A DNA stretch of 64,000 bases from Takakia lepidozioides (taxonomy: Eukaryota; Streptophyta; Takakiopsida; Takakiales; Takakiaceae), in assembly GCA_030704615.1 (NCBI GenBank), contig CM060733.1, forward strand, positions 24,738,001 to 24,802,000. The letters are read 5' to 3'. The notes under the pieces were generated by a model, which saw only the letters and a program-made list of their open reading frames with translations, was not told the DNA's origin and searched no databases. Made by a program: the position numbers and the translations under genes. Position 1 is the stretch's first letter. The number at the start of each line of letters is the position of its first letter. This document shows, in pieces, positions 44,998 through 56,986 of this stretch.

Positions 44998-46310
44998 CTA
45001 TGCAGCCAAGGTGCCATGAGAATCCAGGGCCAAGGGTTGCTGATCAACACAAAAGAGGTTGAGAAGAGGAGCTGGATCAGGAAGAGGGGCTGCATCAGCA
45101 ACAACAAGGTCATCCAAGGTGAGCATAGGCCTGCTAACATGAGGATCAACACGGGTCAGTGCATCAGCATTGGTATTTTCCTTGCCCTTCTTATATACAA
45201 GTACATAGCCATCTAGCAAGTCTGCCATGTAGCTCCCTTGGCTTAACAAGAGCTTTTAGTGGAAGGTGATCAGTTTCAACCACAAAACGGCTGCCATGTA
45301 AATACTGCCTAAAATGCTTCACACCAAATACCAGGACCAGACCCTCTTTATCAGATATGAAATAATTTTGCTCATGACGATGATCTAGACGGCGGGAGGT
45401 ATAGGCTATGACACGCCCTTTGTCTTCTATAACTTTACACAAGATGACAGATATAGCAACATCGGATGCATCAGTTTGAAGCAAAAAAAAGCAATTCAAA
45501 GTCAGGGAACATCAAGATGGGTGCTGAACACAAGGCTTTGCGGAGGGTGTCAAAAGCAGCTTGCTGAGAGAAGGTCCATTCAAACCTGGTATCTTTGCAC
45601 AACACCTTAGTTAGAGGGTGTGCAAGCTTGGCAAAGTTTTTGATGAAGCGCCGATAATAAGAAGCCAAACCAAGGAAGGACTTGATACAATGTTTATCGC
45701 GAGGAATAGGAAAGCCCCAAACAGCTTCAAGCTTAGCAGGTTCAGGAAGCAAACCATCCTTTAATAAAACATGACCAAGAAAGTACAACTCAGGCATAAA
45801 ACAGCTCACATTTCTTTGGTTTTATCTTCAGGCCTGCAGAGCACAACTTGCTGAATACACGTTGCAGGTCAATCAAGTAAGCATCAAAGCTGGCTGAGTA
45901 TACGTTGATATCATCTACATAAATTATGAGAGCACATTCCTAGCAAAGGTTGCCCAAGACAATGTCCATGAGACGTTGGAAGGTGGATGTGGTGTTGCAA
46001 AGACAAAATGACATTGTCTCATATTGGTATTTGCCCATGCGACACACAAAGGAAGTCTTTTCTTTGGCTGCATCAGTGAGAGGGAATTGCCAAAAACTAG
46101 ATGCAAGATCAAGAGAGGAAACGTGCAATTGATCTAAGGTCTCATTGATCATGGGTAGAGGGTAGGCATCCTTCTTAGTAACGTCATTCAACTTCTTGAA
46201 GTCAACACAAAATCTGATAGTGCCATCTTTCTTGCCAACCATGACAATTGGACTGGTCCAAGGAGAGACTGATGGTTTGATAACACCAGCATCAAGCATC
46301 TTCTGCACTT
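44998..46310 (-). pseudogene. Gypsy reverse transcriptase and RNase H, broken
   Basis: RT begins MLDAGVIKPSVSPWTSPIVM, then RFCVDFKKLNDVTKKDAYPL and FPLTDAAKEKTSFVCRMGKY. A TAG at 45940-45942 interrupts just before the catalytic IIYVDDINVYS. Then follow FLGHVLLKDGL, KSFLGLASYYRRFIKNFAKL, FEWTFSQQAAF and the RNase H segment QTDASDVAISVILCK to RFVVETDHLPLKAL. The terminal part is KKGKENTNADALTRVDPH. Frameshifts lie near 45820, 45480 and 45230. YVDD is intact, but the polyprotein cannot be made from this copy. Confidence 0.88.
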
Positions 46311-46870
46311 CTTCCTGAACTATAGCATGCTCCTTAACACACTTTCGGTTTGCAAATTGCTTAATATGAGGTCCTTGTGTGACTATATCATATTGAAGGA
46401 TGGGAGTACGTCCCAGATCAGTGGATCCTAAGTTGTAGACATCTAGATTCTTGGCAACAAGCAGCTCGACTCTCTTCTTCTGGTCAGATGAAAGAGTAGT
46501 GCCTAATTTAATTTTTGGTGAGGGAAGCCTTACCTTCAGGGCTCAGATTAGGGAGGGGTAGTGGAACAAGGGCAGCAAAGACCGCAACAGCATCCACAGG
46601 GTCTTGTTGAATGCCAATGGCCTCCAATCCAAAGCCGGCTTGAACTTCTTGTATCTCAGAGATGGGCAAGGCAATAATGCAATCCAGAACTTGACCCTTC
46701 TTAATAATCACAAGAAAGCGCTCAGGATTAGCAATTAAAATCTTGACCTCTTGTCTATATCCCCTATCTATCACACCAGTAGCAGCCAGACAATGCTTAG
46801 GGGCAGTAATCTTCTCCACCCTTCAACTTCAAGGAAATGGGCAGTTGGACATAAGAAGGCTAGGCCAGAT

Positions 46871-47572
46871 CTAACCACTTTCTGTGTCATGGCAGGAATA
46901 GTGATGTTGACAGGTGCACGAATCAAACTGGAATTTCGGGGAACAACGTACTATGGGCATCCCTGTCTTGCCACCAATATTAGAAACATGCCACTGATAT
47001 AACAGTTGCAGATCAGGTTGGAATTTGTAAAAATCATTCCAATTGAGGTTGGAGTGAGAGTTTTGTTGTACCTCTTTCATAAGGGTCTGCACTCTTGAGA
47101 GATGGGTTGTGGCAGAGCCAGCCTTGAGTTGCACTGCCTTCAAAGGGACAATTACTTCATGGCTCTCGCCATTGTTAAAGCGAAGGGAGTAGCCGGCCAG
47201 ATTGATGGTGGCACCTGCTCCAGTCTTCCAGTCAAGACCAAGTAAAAATTGATCTCCAATAGTAACTATGCAGGTGACTACAACCTCTTTCTTATGAATT
47301 CGGATGGGTACAGTGACCAGGCCCAAAGGTTCATAGTGAGATCCATCTGCAATCAACACTTCAATACCAGAAACAGGGGATAACTTAAGACCAAGAACCC
47401 TCACAATATTCAAAGGGATTGTTGTTATGGTGCATCCAGTATCCACTACACAAGGGAAGCTTAGCTCATGGATGTGGCATTGGGCCATGAGGGGGCTGAT
47501 CTGTTGTCCTGTAGACTGCCTGCTAAGAGGACAATGTAAAGCCTTAAAGTTAGTGGACAAGACAACTTGCAT
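46871..47572 (-). pseudogene. Gypsy aspartic protease region
   Basis: The frame has a retropepsin-like domain: CHIHELSFPCVVDTGCTITT, VLIADGSHYEPLGLVTVPI and FLLGLDWKTGAGATINLAGY. The usual active-site D-T-G-A/S appears as DTGCT, an unusual fourth residue that may or may not matter. The region downstream (46508-46819, LIANPERFLVIIKKGQVLDC) is the linker to RT in another frame. Confidence 0.75.
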
Positions 47573-47634
47573 TGGAACAATAGAGGTAGGGTTGGTAGAT
47601 GAAGGACCTCTTGCCCCCTTCCCAAGAGGTCTAT

Positions 47635-49370
47635 CTAGTTTAAAGGAGGGGAAAAACTGATAGCAATCTTCTTGCTCTGGATCAGTTCTGGCAGCCCTTC
47701 TCTATCTGGACAATGCTTGATCCAATGTTCAAGGGATCCACAAATATAACATGCAGCACGATTGCCTTTATAAGCTTGACCAGTCTGGGTACGACCCCTA
47801 TTGTTACCACCTGCTTGACCTTGAGCATGCCTAGGTTGCCAGCGTTGTTGATGTGCCTGCATTGCAACAAACTGAGTGGCTACAGACTCACTGAGACTCT
47901 ACAGACTCACTGAGACTACCTACTGTATTGGCCAGCCCTTGAAGGGTGAAGCTGTCTGTTTGGCACTGCATAGCAAGAGGAACATAAGGTGAAGATGTTA
48001 CAGTCATGCCAAGCTCGGAGCGCACCAGGACTTGAAACTTGGCATGCCCGGTTGCATTGATTTGTTGTCAGCCAAGTCTGCCATTTTAAGATTAACTTCT
48101 GCTAGCATGGTTTTGTCATTAACAAAATGACGACGCTGAGCCCAATTCTGAATAGCAGGGGGCAATCCAAGGAGAAAGTACCTCTTAACCATGCGGTCTC
48201 TCTCTACTGGGTCGATGATATTCTCTGCAACAGCAAACTTAAGGTCCATGTAGTACTTCCACAATGACTCCCCAGACCGGTAAGTCCTAGAAGATAGTTT
48301 GGCAAAATAGTCTAGAGGCCTCTCAGGAGGTTTGAACAGGGTCTTCGCCCACTCCACAAGGGACGTCCAATTGAGATTGGGGTCATCCATGATAGCTGCG
48401 TGGAGCAAGTCACGAGCTGGCCCCTTCATGCTCATCCTAAAGATGGCTATTTTGAAATTCTCAGGCACACCATTTACATCAGCAATTACTTCAAACATCT
48501 GAAGATATCTATCAAAATCTTATCCCATGTTATATTCTGGATAGGGCTGAGTGGTCATCTAAGGGATCAGATGACAGGGCAAGCTATGGTTCATGTGTCC
48601 AGGAAGAACAAATCCATGAGCAGGGCAACAGGGAACTATGGCCTGAGTGTGAACAATAGCACTACTAGCAGTATGTACATGATTAACAACAGATGCAGAA
48701 CCTTGACTCAAACTACTACTAGCTGACCCAATAGCAGTAGACGGTGGCAGACTTGCATGTGATGCCTGCACCATGCCCATAGGGTGGGCATGTGACATTA
48801 CACTTTGCTGAGCAGCAGGATGGACTGATTGTAGGTGGGGTTGTGGTACTTCACTCATGGCCGGAGGAATGGGTGCCACTCCCATTGTTTGAACTGTTCT
48901 GGACCCTATGTTACTCGCATGAATAGGAACATTATTGATATTACCAACATGCATGTTACCGGGGCCGGCATACTGCTCATATTAGCCCGAATGTCCGAGA
49001 CCGGCATGGCCACTCCCTGTATATGACCAGGATGGGAGGGTGTGTTGACAATACCTGACACATTGACAAAATCCCGACCTTGTGACCTGTGCCGTGGGCT
49101 CACTACGTCCAGCCGCTACGGCCTCATCATTCTGAACACAAACAAGAAAACCCGCTGGGTTGGCTATCCCAGAGCCCTCGAGTAGAACAACAGAGCCCTC
49201 ATCTCTCAATCTCACAACAACAACATCATACGAGGATCCTACACCTCCTTTCAAGGCACCAGTGTTCACAAAATCATCATTGGTCAAGACATTACCTACC
49301 TGTAGGTTGTCCGATGTCTCGCTCATCCCAGGCACACCTTCATCAAGCGGCTCCCTTGAACTATTCATGA
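47635..49370 (-). pseudogene. Gypsy gag with CCHC zinc knuckle
   Basis: Gag core lies at 48004-48498: FKIAIFRMSMKGPARDLLHA, LFKPPERPLDYFAKLSSRTY and KRYFLLGLPPAIQNWAQR, matching the retrotransposon gag domain. A zinc knuckle CYICGSLEHWIKHC lies at about 47708-47751. N-terminal low-complexity Ser/Met/His/Pro frames reach 49370 (MNSSREPLDEGVPGMSET). Frameshifts fall near 48500, 48960 and 47870. Confidence 0.8.
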
Positions 49371-50934
49371 GCCTCTGTCTACCAGATCATAACCAAGTAG
49401 TTTGGGAATTGTCTAGCATGTAAGAAATGAAAACAAACTGAGAAAAATTAACCTTCAAGTAGTAGGGATGTGGAGTCTGAGGTCGAGCACCGGCGAGCTA
49501 GCCCCTGGAACCCAAGTAGAGCAGCACACGATCTTCAGCACTTTGTGCGATTGCACCTCATAGATCCCCAAAGCCAGCTACTCCCAGCCTTCAACGTTCT
49601 TGACCCAAAAGCTCACACGAGTAGTGTCACCCTCCCACCACGTACGTGAGAGCACAACCAAAGCAGGGTAGTCGCCCAAACTCTTAAAGGCACTTGGGCG
49701 AACCACCCTTTGAGTTGCAAAGGTAGTACCCACACCCAAGATCACCAAGTCGGACGACTGCACAATCAGGGCCCCACCCCTCAAGCTGTCAAACAACTGA
49801 GAGTACGTAGGTGCCAATGCACAGGGTTGGAGATGACATTGTAGCGTTCGCAATACCAGTGCCACCGTGCCTTGCAGCAGTAACGATAGCCAATTCTGCC
49901 CTACCGGGCCAAGGCCATGATGAAGTTCTGTGCTTCGAACGCCAGAGAGAGCTGGCAGATACAAGCCAAGGTCCAACCACGTCAACTCTCGGTGATGTAG
50001 AAAGCGCGACTTGATTGCCTTTGACGGCAAGCGCTCAGAGTTGCGCAACTCGAATTCTTTCTGCACAAGCTGCCTAGCTCTAGAAACCACCGCACTAGAC
50101 TCAAGCGAGGGCCTTGCAAACAAGGACTCGTGATGGCTAGTTAATGCAGCAAGGTCCTCCACAACAACCTTCTCTATACGCTCAAACCAAAGACGATCAT
50201 CATCACCGACTTCACAAAGCAGGTCATCTACCTCTTGCGATAATTCAATCTCTCTCTCTAATTTTGCTGCTCGCTGTCTATTCTCAAAGTACTCAGGCCC
50301 AAGATTGACAAAATTATCGAAATTGTAATACTCCGGGTCACAACTATCTAGTGAACTGTCAGACCTCTCAGGACTCGGCGACCACGCCTCCGCCTCCACT
50401 AGGTTAGCATAGTCACTATCACCAGGAGAGCCTAACAGAACAACGAGATCTAGATTATGAGCGTTGGGCTCAGGCAATGGCGCTGCTGGCAAGGCAACAC
50501 TACCAAGCAGCGCTGTCAGCGATATTAGCAACAACAAGATTATCAGTAGAATGGGTCGCAGTAGCAGGGTTAGTCTCAACAGCAGGATTAGCAACAACAA
50601 GAGCATCAGCAGAATGGGTTGTAGCAGCAGGGTTAGCACTGCACTAAGCACTGCACTAATTTGCAAAAATAGATAGTCTCCCTCTCTGCGAGCTACACAA
50701 GCAAAGTCACGCACTGCAGCCATCTCCTGCAAATACAGCACAATGCGCAGCGTAAGAAAGCAAGTTCGCGGCAGTAGGAGAAAATGCGGCAAGACGATGA
50801 ACCGCCATTGATAACATTGATTAGCGAAGCACTAGGCAGCAGGGATTAGTGCAGATATTGCAAAAAGACCTAACTGAGCCTGACAGCGTGGGCAGGAACC
50901 ACCAAACACTTATACAGTATCCGCCACCTCCACC
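49371..50934. other. Upstream flank of the gypsy element with a two-unit 63-bp repeat
   Basis: A 404-codon minus-strand frame (49578-50792) crosses the whole stretch. Its Leu/Ile-rich first third is created by two copies of a 63-bp repeat (about 50520-50645, with ATTAGCAACAACAAGA and ATCAGTAGAATGGGT) and looks spurious. The later acidic part (EREIELSQEVDDLLCEVGDD) could be coding sequence of the retroelement leader or an unrelated decayed gene. No domain is recognised. Confidence 0.35.
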
Positions 50935-51394
50935 ACAAAGCGAGCGTGAAGTATATGCTCATTTCCTCTCAAGAACCGACTTTCACAACAAAGGGGCAAG
51001 CACGGAGAGACGAGCGATGCGTGAGAGGAGGATCAACACAGCGATCGGACACAAAAGAGCTATCATCCACTGCCTGTTTACAAACTTCACATGTACAATA
51101 ACACCTGAGTACACCATCCCTGACCTGTGTCAGGGCGCCGTCTTTATACAAAAAGCCCTAGCTTCTGCTGCATGCCGCGTGGCGAGGCGTGACAGGCCAA
51201 GCCGGCGGCGCCTTTTGACAGCCCTAGATTCAATGAAGGGCCAGGATGCGGCCACCATCTTAAACTAACCCTAGCTGAACTAACATTGTAATGGTTTAAC
51301 CGCACTTTAAGCCGAAAAATTTATATGATGAATGAGTATCGCCGCTTTGGATGAATAAGGAGAATTAGTGATGAGGAGAGTTTGGGCCATCACA
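50935..51394. repeat. Duplicated segment Y (second copy)
   Basis: This is a close match to 22125-22577, for example GAACTGACTTTCACAACAAA / GAACCGACTTTCACAACAAA and ATGAATGAGTATCGCCGCTT. A short part (AACACCTGAGTACACC to TGTGTCAGGGCGCC) is also shared with 24160-24205 inside the chromodomain LINE. It contains minus-strand CxxC text (CTCEVCKQAVDDSS) of unknown meaning. Confidence 0.75.
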
Positions 51395-51452
51395 CGCAAA
51401 CACAGCAACAGGACGGGATGAGAAAGTCTCTTCCTCTTTCTTCACACTCCTG

Positions 51453-51626
51453 GACAACCAGCATGTAGCCCAGTGGTAATGGGCACATACCACGTTGGAT
51501 GTGGTTGTGGGTTCAAACCACCGTCCAGTGTGTCATGAGGTGTCCACCTTCCCGCTGGAAGGCAGTAGTCCTTCGGGGTCAAGTGACACCATAAGTTACG
51601 CTCCCTTCGGGAGGCGTGATACTTTA
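51453..51626 (+). mobile_element. tRNA-derived SINE with 13-bp target duplication
   Basis: The 174-bp insert has an A-box-like TAGCCCAGTGG and a B-box GGGTTCAAACC about 40 bp apart, as in tRNA-derived polymerase III promoters. A body with GGCAGTAGTCCTTCGGGG and CGTGATACTTTA follows. CTTCACACTCCTG flanks it on both sides (51440-51452 and 51627-51639). The paralogous site at 16930-16943 has a single CTTCATACTCCTG and no insert, which gives a clean empty site. Confidence 0.88.
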
Positions 51627-51639
51627 CTTCACACTCCTG

Positions 51640-52054
51640 TGCTTCTCGCTCGTCTTCTCCATCACCGTGTCATGCATGTACACTTGCGCCATGCCTTTGA
51701 TGCCATATGGGTACCACCCCGAAGAAAACTCCCACTACTTCGATGCACATTGCACAAGGACCTTGGAACATTCCAAACCAATCGGGGATTGAATTCATGT
51801 GGTACTACATTTCTGGTGTGGCGTGTGTCTCAGTGGTCTCTTGTTGTTGGATCAACCAAGGCAGGTCTCTTGTGATTGCAGAAGTCCAGACACAGCAACT
51901 ACAGAATGCGATTGATTTAACAGCAGGTTCAAGTGGAAATCTTTCAGCAAAGGGGTGCCATGATGGCTTATCGGAGATATCCTGGGACTTTGATCACAGC
52001 AACAGCCATGGTGATTGTGTGGGATTGCGGGAAATTTTGCTTTATTTCTGGTAG
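51640..52054 (+). pseudogene. Second copy of the unrecognised plus-strand ORF
   Basis: The text matches 16940-17330. It reads CFSLVFSITVSCMYTCAMPL and YGYHPEENSHYFDAHCTRTL, then loses frame near 51787 by one extra base. In the next frame it stays open through WYYISGVACVSVVSCCWINQ, SLVIAEVQTQQLQNAIDLTA and onward to a stop at 52054. This copy retains the 5 bp missing from the first copy, so its C-terminal part is the better preserved one. Confidence 0.35.
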
Positions 52055-54206
52055 AGTACCCAAGAAGCAATCAACAAACTAGGACTCTGCCAAATTCTGA
52101 GAAAGAAAGCTACACAACTTTTCCTTATCAAGCTGGAACTAGTGTGGCACTCATTACAAGCAATGGGTAGAATCTGATGTTGAACCGTTACAATCATGTA
52201 TCTCATCAACTTAAGTCTGTAAAATCTCTCTAGTCAATTGCCTGCCATTACCATGTTGAACATAAATATCCATGCTATCATGCAGATGCTACCACTCCTC
52301 AAAGCCCTCTTCGTCTCCCACATCCTCTGCCTGTTCTATTTTGTTTCCTTGCAAACTACACCTGTGGAAACAATCCAGTCCCTTCACGTTCTCTAAACTA
52401 GCCATACTGATGCAGGTGTCTCATTTTACTTGGAACACAATCTTGGTAAGATGAGAAGATGGCAACATGAGAACACTTAGTGCCTTTCATATTGATCTGG
52501 AACAACATCCCTAAATTTCCGTAGGACAGGACAGTCCAACCTGGACTTGGTAGAAACACCATCCTGCTTCTAAAGCATAGCATTCTACCAAAGACTTGTC
52601 CCATTCCTTTCTCTCACAGCCAACATTACTACATTCATGAGAACCATGGTCACGCATTAGACACAACACAAGGGAGAAGAGAGACAGCTGACGAATAGCA
52701 AGAAAAGAGCATTTAAGTAGGGTGCTTCTAGAGCTTACCTGTCCATCCGAGAGCCGCAGCTGCTTTGCTACAAATACAAGGGGTGGGCCTTTATCTCTCC
52801 AACCACATGCCTCCACGTATGTCTCCTTCAGCCCTACCCGGGCCGCAATCTCCTCAAGGGACATCACACTGACATCAAAACCATTGCCTCCGAAAACTCT
52901 CATCAAGAGGTGCTTGGTACCTCCTGAGCAGAGTGAGAAGGATAAATGTTATTGGATAGCCCCCAGCCGCAGCAGATGAGAGCTAATAAGAATCAAGGAT
53001 TTGAAAAATGCACGCACTAAGAACACTTAAAGAGAATCAACTTATAAGCATATATATTCACTGCATGCTGAAGACCTTGACCTAATATGTAAAAGCCCTG
53101 GAGACCACAGATTTACCGTGGAGGTGTCACCTAGTGCAGAGAGAGGAAGCTCTCCAACAAACACACAGCCCTTCATAGCCATACTGCTTGCATGTCCCAG
53201 AATAACTTGAAGGCCCTCAGCTGTCAACCCAAGCAGCCCCTGCATCATATCATACAGCCCTTATATTCACCATTGTTAATCTTATAATTGCCAAATGCTG
53301 TGTCTCTATTTGAGCACTAGCAAATTATCCAAGATGTCAAGTGCCCTTCATTTGCTTCCTTCAGACACTGATGTGGTGAGGTGTGAGATATTTTGTCTGC
53401 AAGAATTCATGGTACCCTTCATGGATTCTGCTTCACTTGATTCAGCATTTCATTGTCACAACTTCATAGGAAGATTGCCAAGGCTATCCTATATCTTGTA
53501 TGTCGAAACCACCAAGACAGCTGTATTCACTATTGCTTATCCTGGAATACTACACACGGTGTAGGCAAGCCAACTCCATTTAAGTCTTAGAGATTGTGTC
53601 AACTTCCAACAACTACAGTTCCTTGTACATCTGGGGCCTGGCGAGATATCAAATATGAGAGACGCAGCTGGCCAGGGTAAGCGAAATGGTCTGGTGTCCA
53701 TCCCATCTGTCAACAAGACCATCTGTAGGGTGTCAACGGACTCCAGTGTACCTCATGAAACTCGAGATCAGAGACATACGCAGAAAAAGGCCAAGGGGAG
53801 AGAGAAAGAACCATAGAACTTTATAACGTCCCCATATCTAGCACAAAATCATCTAGCATTCCAATATTATAGACAGGGTACCTGTAGCACTTGACTACCG
53901 CTATCCTTCACTATCTCGACCAGCTTATCATCGATGAACCTCGTAGCAACCTCATAAGAGCCTGCCCTTACTTTAGCTCCCCCACAAGAATGTGTGCTGT
54001 CGGCTGCAAGATTCAGAGCCGCCAAACAAGCTGCATATGGATCATAAAAGAGAGGCTCTGCAATTACAATTCCATAAACTGTTAGCCACGGGAACAGAAG
54101 TACACATTGACTGTTCCCACATGGGTGTGATGGTGACGTATCCGTGGGAATATAGTCAGCCAGCATTGCAACTCGAGCTTTTCTTGAGATGTGCACTGAG
54201 AGAGAT

Positions 54207-55924
54207 TGTACTCATAAGACGTTGTTTGCCGTAGCCTTGTGGCCATTGACCCCGCGCCCAGTTTGAGCGGGAACAAAAGGGACAGAACCTACCTCTGTCA
54301 GGGGCTGACGTTGGTAGTAAGACTTACCTCCATATAAAGAATTAATCCGGGTTTTCCAGATATCCTCTAGAAATCCCTTCACACAAGCATCAATCTGCTG
54401 TGTGTGATTTGCCCAAAAACTAGGCCTCAGGAGGGCCTGGGCTTTTGGCTCAGCCTCGAGACTTTCAAAGTTGGTAAACAGGGGTACAGGCACAATTCCC
54501 TTAATAGATTTGAAGAGGTCTCTTTGGTGAGAGAACCCCGGACAGTGTATCAGAAAATGAATACTGTCTTCAGATTGCCCACACAACGGGCAATTGCACT
54601 CTCCCTTTCCTCTCAGCTTCTGTTTGCTGTTCAAAGGTAGGCTTCCTGCCCTGAGTTTAAATTTCAGTCCAGTGCCGAGAGTGGGTAGACCCTTGAGGTC
54701 ATCCAAGGTGTCCTCCCCCATGTCACTGACTGGAAACAAGTTCAGGGAAGTTTTCTGCCTAACTTCATTTTCATCAGACAATCTCATGGCAACAGACATG
54801 GCTTTGGACACTACAGCCTCTAAGTCAGATTTATCCAGCAGGGTCAAGACTTGCGGATCCAGGTCCAGGTCCTTGAGAATCTCTTCTACTCTCTTCTGCC
54901 AGGACTTAGCCTGTTTGACAGGGCAGTCCTGTTTCCAAGATATAGAGTCGATTAACTTAAAATATCTGGTGTTGGGCATATGTTGCAGCTGACCCCACCA
55001 TCTGACCATCTCGTCGGGAGCTTAAGGACGGAATGCCAAACTCACCCCGAACAGCCACATTGGCTGTTTTGGAGCATGCTGACATACACTCCTTAAGCAC
55101 CCCCACTTGAATGGATTCTAGAGACTTAGCCTGGTTGGAGTTATCAACCCATATAGCAGATCTGTACTCCAAGGCAGGTCTAATAACGCGACAAAGCATG
55201 GTTTTCTTAACCTCAGAGTTGACCCCTCTGCAGTGAAAAATTTAGTGAGCCCCAGAGCTTTGCCCTCGCCAGTTTGAACAACTTTCCGGATATGTGCATC
55301 CCAATTACAATTGGAGGAAAATTCAACGCCCAGGTAAGTGTAGGAAGGGAGGACCGGGATCTCTTGGCTACCCCACTGCCACTTAAGATCACTTCCTCCC
55401 TCTCCTCTGTCGTTGAATGCTATCACTGCACATTTGCTGACAATAGCCTCTAGCCCCAAAGATCAAAGTATCTCTTCGCGCAATCAATCAAACTCCTGGA
55501 GATTGGTTGGAGTCTCCCCTATGCCTGCGAAGTCATCCGCAAACATAAGGGCTGGTATGGTGGTATCACCCACCCTTAACCCAAATCCCTCACTTTCCAC
55601 ATCCTCGAGGAGTTGATTGATGAAAACATTGAAGAGCAGAGGGGAGAGAGTACAGCCTTGAGCTACACCTTGGTCTATGTCAAAGAAGTTGGACTTCTGT
55701 CCGTTAACAGTGACACAGCTTTTGGTGTGAGCATACAAGTTGTGGACAACTCTCCACATCTTTCCCTTGATCCCACAAGACCAGAGGCGGAACCATAGGC
55801 CATCTCTCCACACTGTGTCATAAGCCTTTTTGACATCCAGGAAAAAGACATAAGTGGGTTTCCCTTCTTTTTTCCTTTCCTGGATAATCTGGCTTAGAGT
55901 GAAGATATGATCCACACAGCCCCT
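54207..55924 (-). mobile_element. LINE copy f inserted in (GA)n of the methyltransferase pseudogene
   Basis: The longest copy of the microsatellite-associated LINE family. Minus-strand frames give reverse transcriptase from CVDHIFTLSQIIQERKKEGK through motif A VFFLDVKKAYDTVWRDGLWF, motif B IDQGVAQGCTLSPLLFNVFI and motif C ALMFADDFAGIGETP. Post-RT LPSYTYLGVEFSSNCNWDAH follows, and a C-terminal CPLCGQSEDSIHFLIHC zinc-binding motif. Frames are broken near 55470, 55200 and 55010. It is 5'-truncated inside RT. GA runs flank both ends (54198-54206 and 55925-55938). Confidence 0.88.
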
Positions 55925-55935
55925 GAGAGAGAGAG

Positions 55936-55967
<32 letters not shown>
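55925..55967 (+). repeat. (GA)n(GT)n microsatellite split by the LINE
   Basis: AG dinucleotides pass into about 14 GT dinucleotides. The same compound repeat is uninterrupted at 19946-19987 in the intact paralogue. Exon 1 sequence of the pseudogene follows immediately, so about 190 bp of intron and exon present in copy 1 is also missing here. Confidence 0.88.
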
Positions 55968-56212
55968 ACAGCTCCTTGCCTCCATATCCTCTGCAGCCGC
56001 ACTCCGGGGCCTAACTAGCATCCAAAGGAGGCAATTTGTCTCTCGCCACGGCCGTCCGGCTGGCAGAGGGCGCAATGGAGGGGGACGGAAGGGCAAGGCC
56101 ATGGTGAGCATTGTTGGCCTGCAAAGAGAGACACCTAAATTCCGTGCAAATGTTGTGGAATGTCATGAAGCACAACTGAGTCCCCTCTCCCTCGTCTCTA
56201 CCATTGTTGGGC

Positions 56213-56955
56213 GGGTTTTTTTCTTTTTTCTTTTTTCAAATAAAGGGGAGGAAGCCCTGTAAATCATATTAAAGAAGGCCATGAGGCTTACATCTTTTGA
56301 AGATCGGGTACTACCCAGATCAGCCACCAAGGGCTGGCTTTAAGTATCAACCATCTGAAGCCCTGAGTGATCAGGAAGCCATGCTTCAGGGGGAGGGAGC
56401 TAAGATTTAAAGAAGAGAGAACTGTGTCTAAGAAGCTTGTCTAACTAAGAACCTGACTAAAACCAGAGCCAAGAAGAAGCTCTAGGAAGCTTGAAACAAG
56501 CCAGCAGCCATAACTAAGGAGCAGCAAACTGCTCATCTGCCTATATCCCTGCAGGAGAGGGAAAGCAACTAATAAACAGACAAGAGATCCAAAATAAGAG
56601 CCCCGCGAAAACTGGCTGAACAACAGCAGAAAAAAGAGCCGAGAGCATAAGAGCTGAACTGCCTGCAGCTAGAAGGGCAGAAACAAAACTTCCACCAATA
56701 AGAGCTCAAAAATTCAAGTGAGCTCTAGCATTAGAATCCTTGCTTCTACGGTGACGCCAATTGACCTCACGGTCCTCCACCTCTGCCGGAGAAGCCCAAT
56801 GGTTGGGTGAATCACCAGTTGATTGGAGGTCCGGATGCCCATTGAACTCTATCCCCTTGCCTTTGACAAAGAAGTCCCGCTTTCCCCCATTCAGCATCGA
56901 ATTGCGAGAGAAGGGCCGCTCCCCGCTCCGCAGAGCATCTGTGAATAACAATCTT
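56213..56955 (-). mobile_element. 5'-truncated L1-type LINE, 3' end
   Basis: A T-rich run (56217-56237) is the complement of the 3' A-tail. About 480 bp of 3' untranslated sequence follows, then the C-terminal coding end (minus strand, DREVNWRHRRSKDSNARAHL then stop near 56706). It matches the end of the L1-type element at 60.5 kb (DVNWKHLRLRAAKSKVQLDF). Confidence 0.7.
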
Positions 56956-56986
56956 CCATGATCACTGCATGTGGCCTAGGACCTCC

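Larger units (their letters stand above)
44660..49370 (-). mobile_element. Decayed Ty3/gypsy retroelement lacking integrase
   Basis: On the minus strand, in order from 49370 to 44950, are gag, a CCHC zinc knuckle, an aspartic protease, reverse transcriptase and RNase H. All are separated by frameshifts or stops. Downstream of RNase H the frame ends near 44998, and no integrase zinc finger or DDE core follows before the foldback element at 44.3-44.6 kb. I found no matching long terminal repeats on either side. It is an incomplete, inactive copy. Confidence 0.8.
52289..56111 (-). pseudogene. Broken paralogue of the methyltransferase gene
   Basis: The copy keeps exon 2 (53882-54057) and exon 5 (53117-53239) intact, but is otherwise ruined. 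Exon 1 (to 56111) is cut after about 45 codons by a LINE and microsatellite. The 3' part of exon 3 and all of exon 4 are deleted: copy-1 positions 18977-19360 are missing at the junction near 53632. Exon 6 (52739-52923) is 1 bp short and meets a stop at once. The last exon (52289-52361) has a GAG-to-TAG nonsense change and a 1-bp insertion. Loss of function is clear from the sequence. Confidence 0.92.

Noticed and set aside
49578-50792. 404-codon minus-strand frame that could be read as a Leu-rich membrane protein
   Set aside because: The hydrophobic part is produced by two copies of a 63-bp repeat read in one frame, so membrane segments are likely an artefact. No domain or splice support was found for the remainder.
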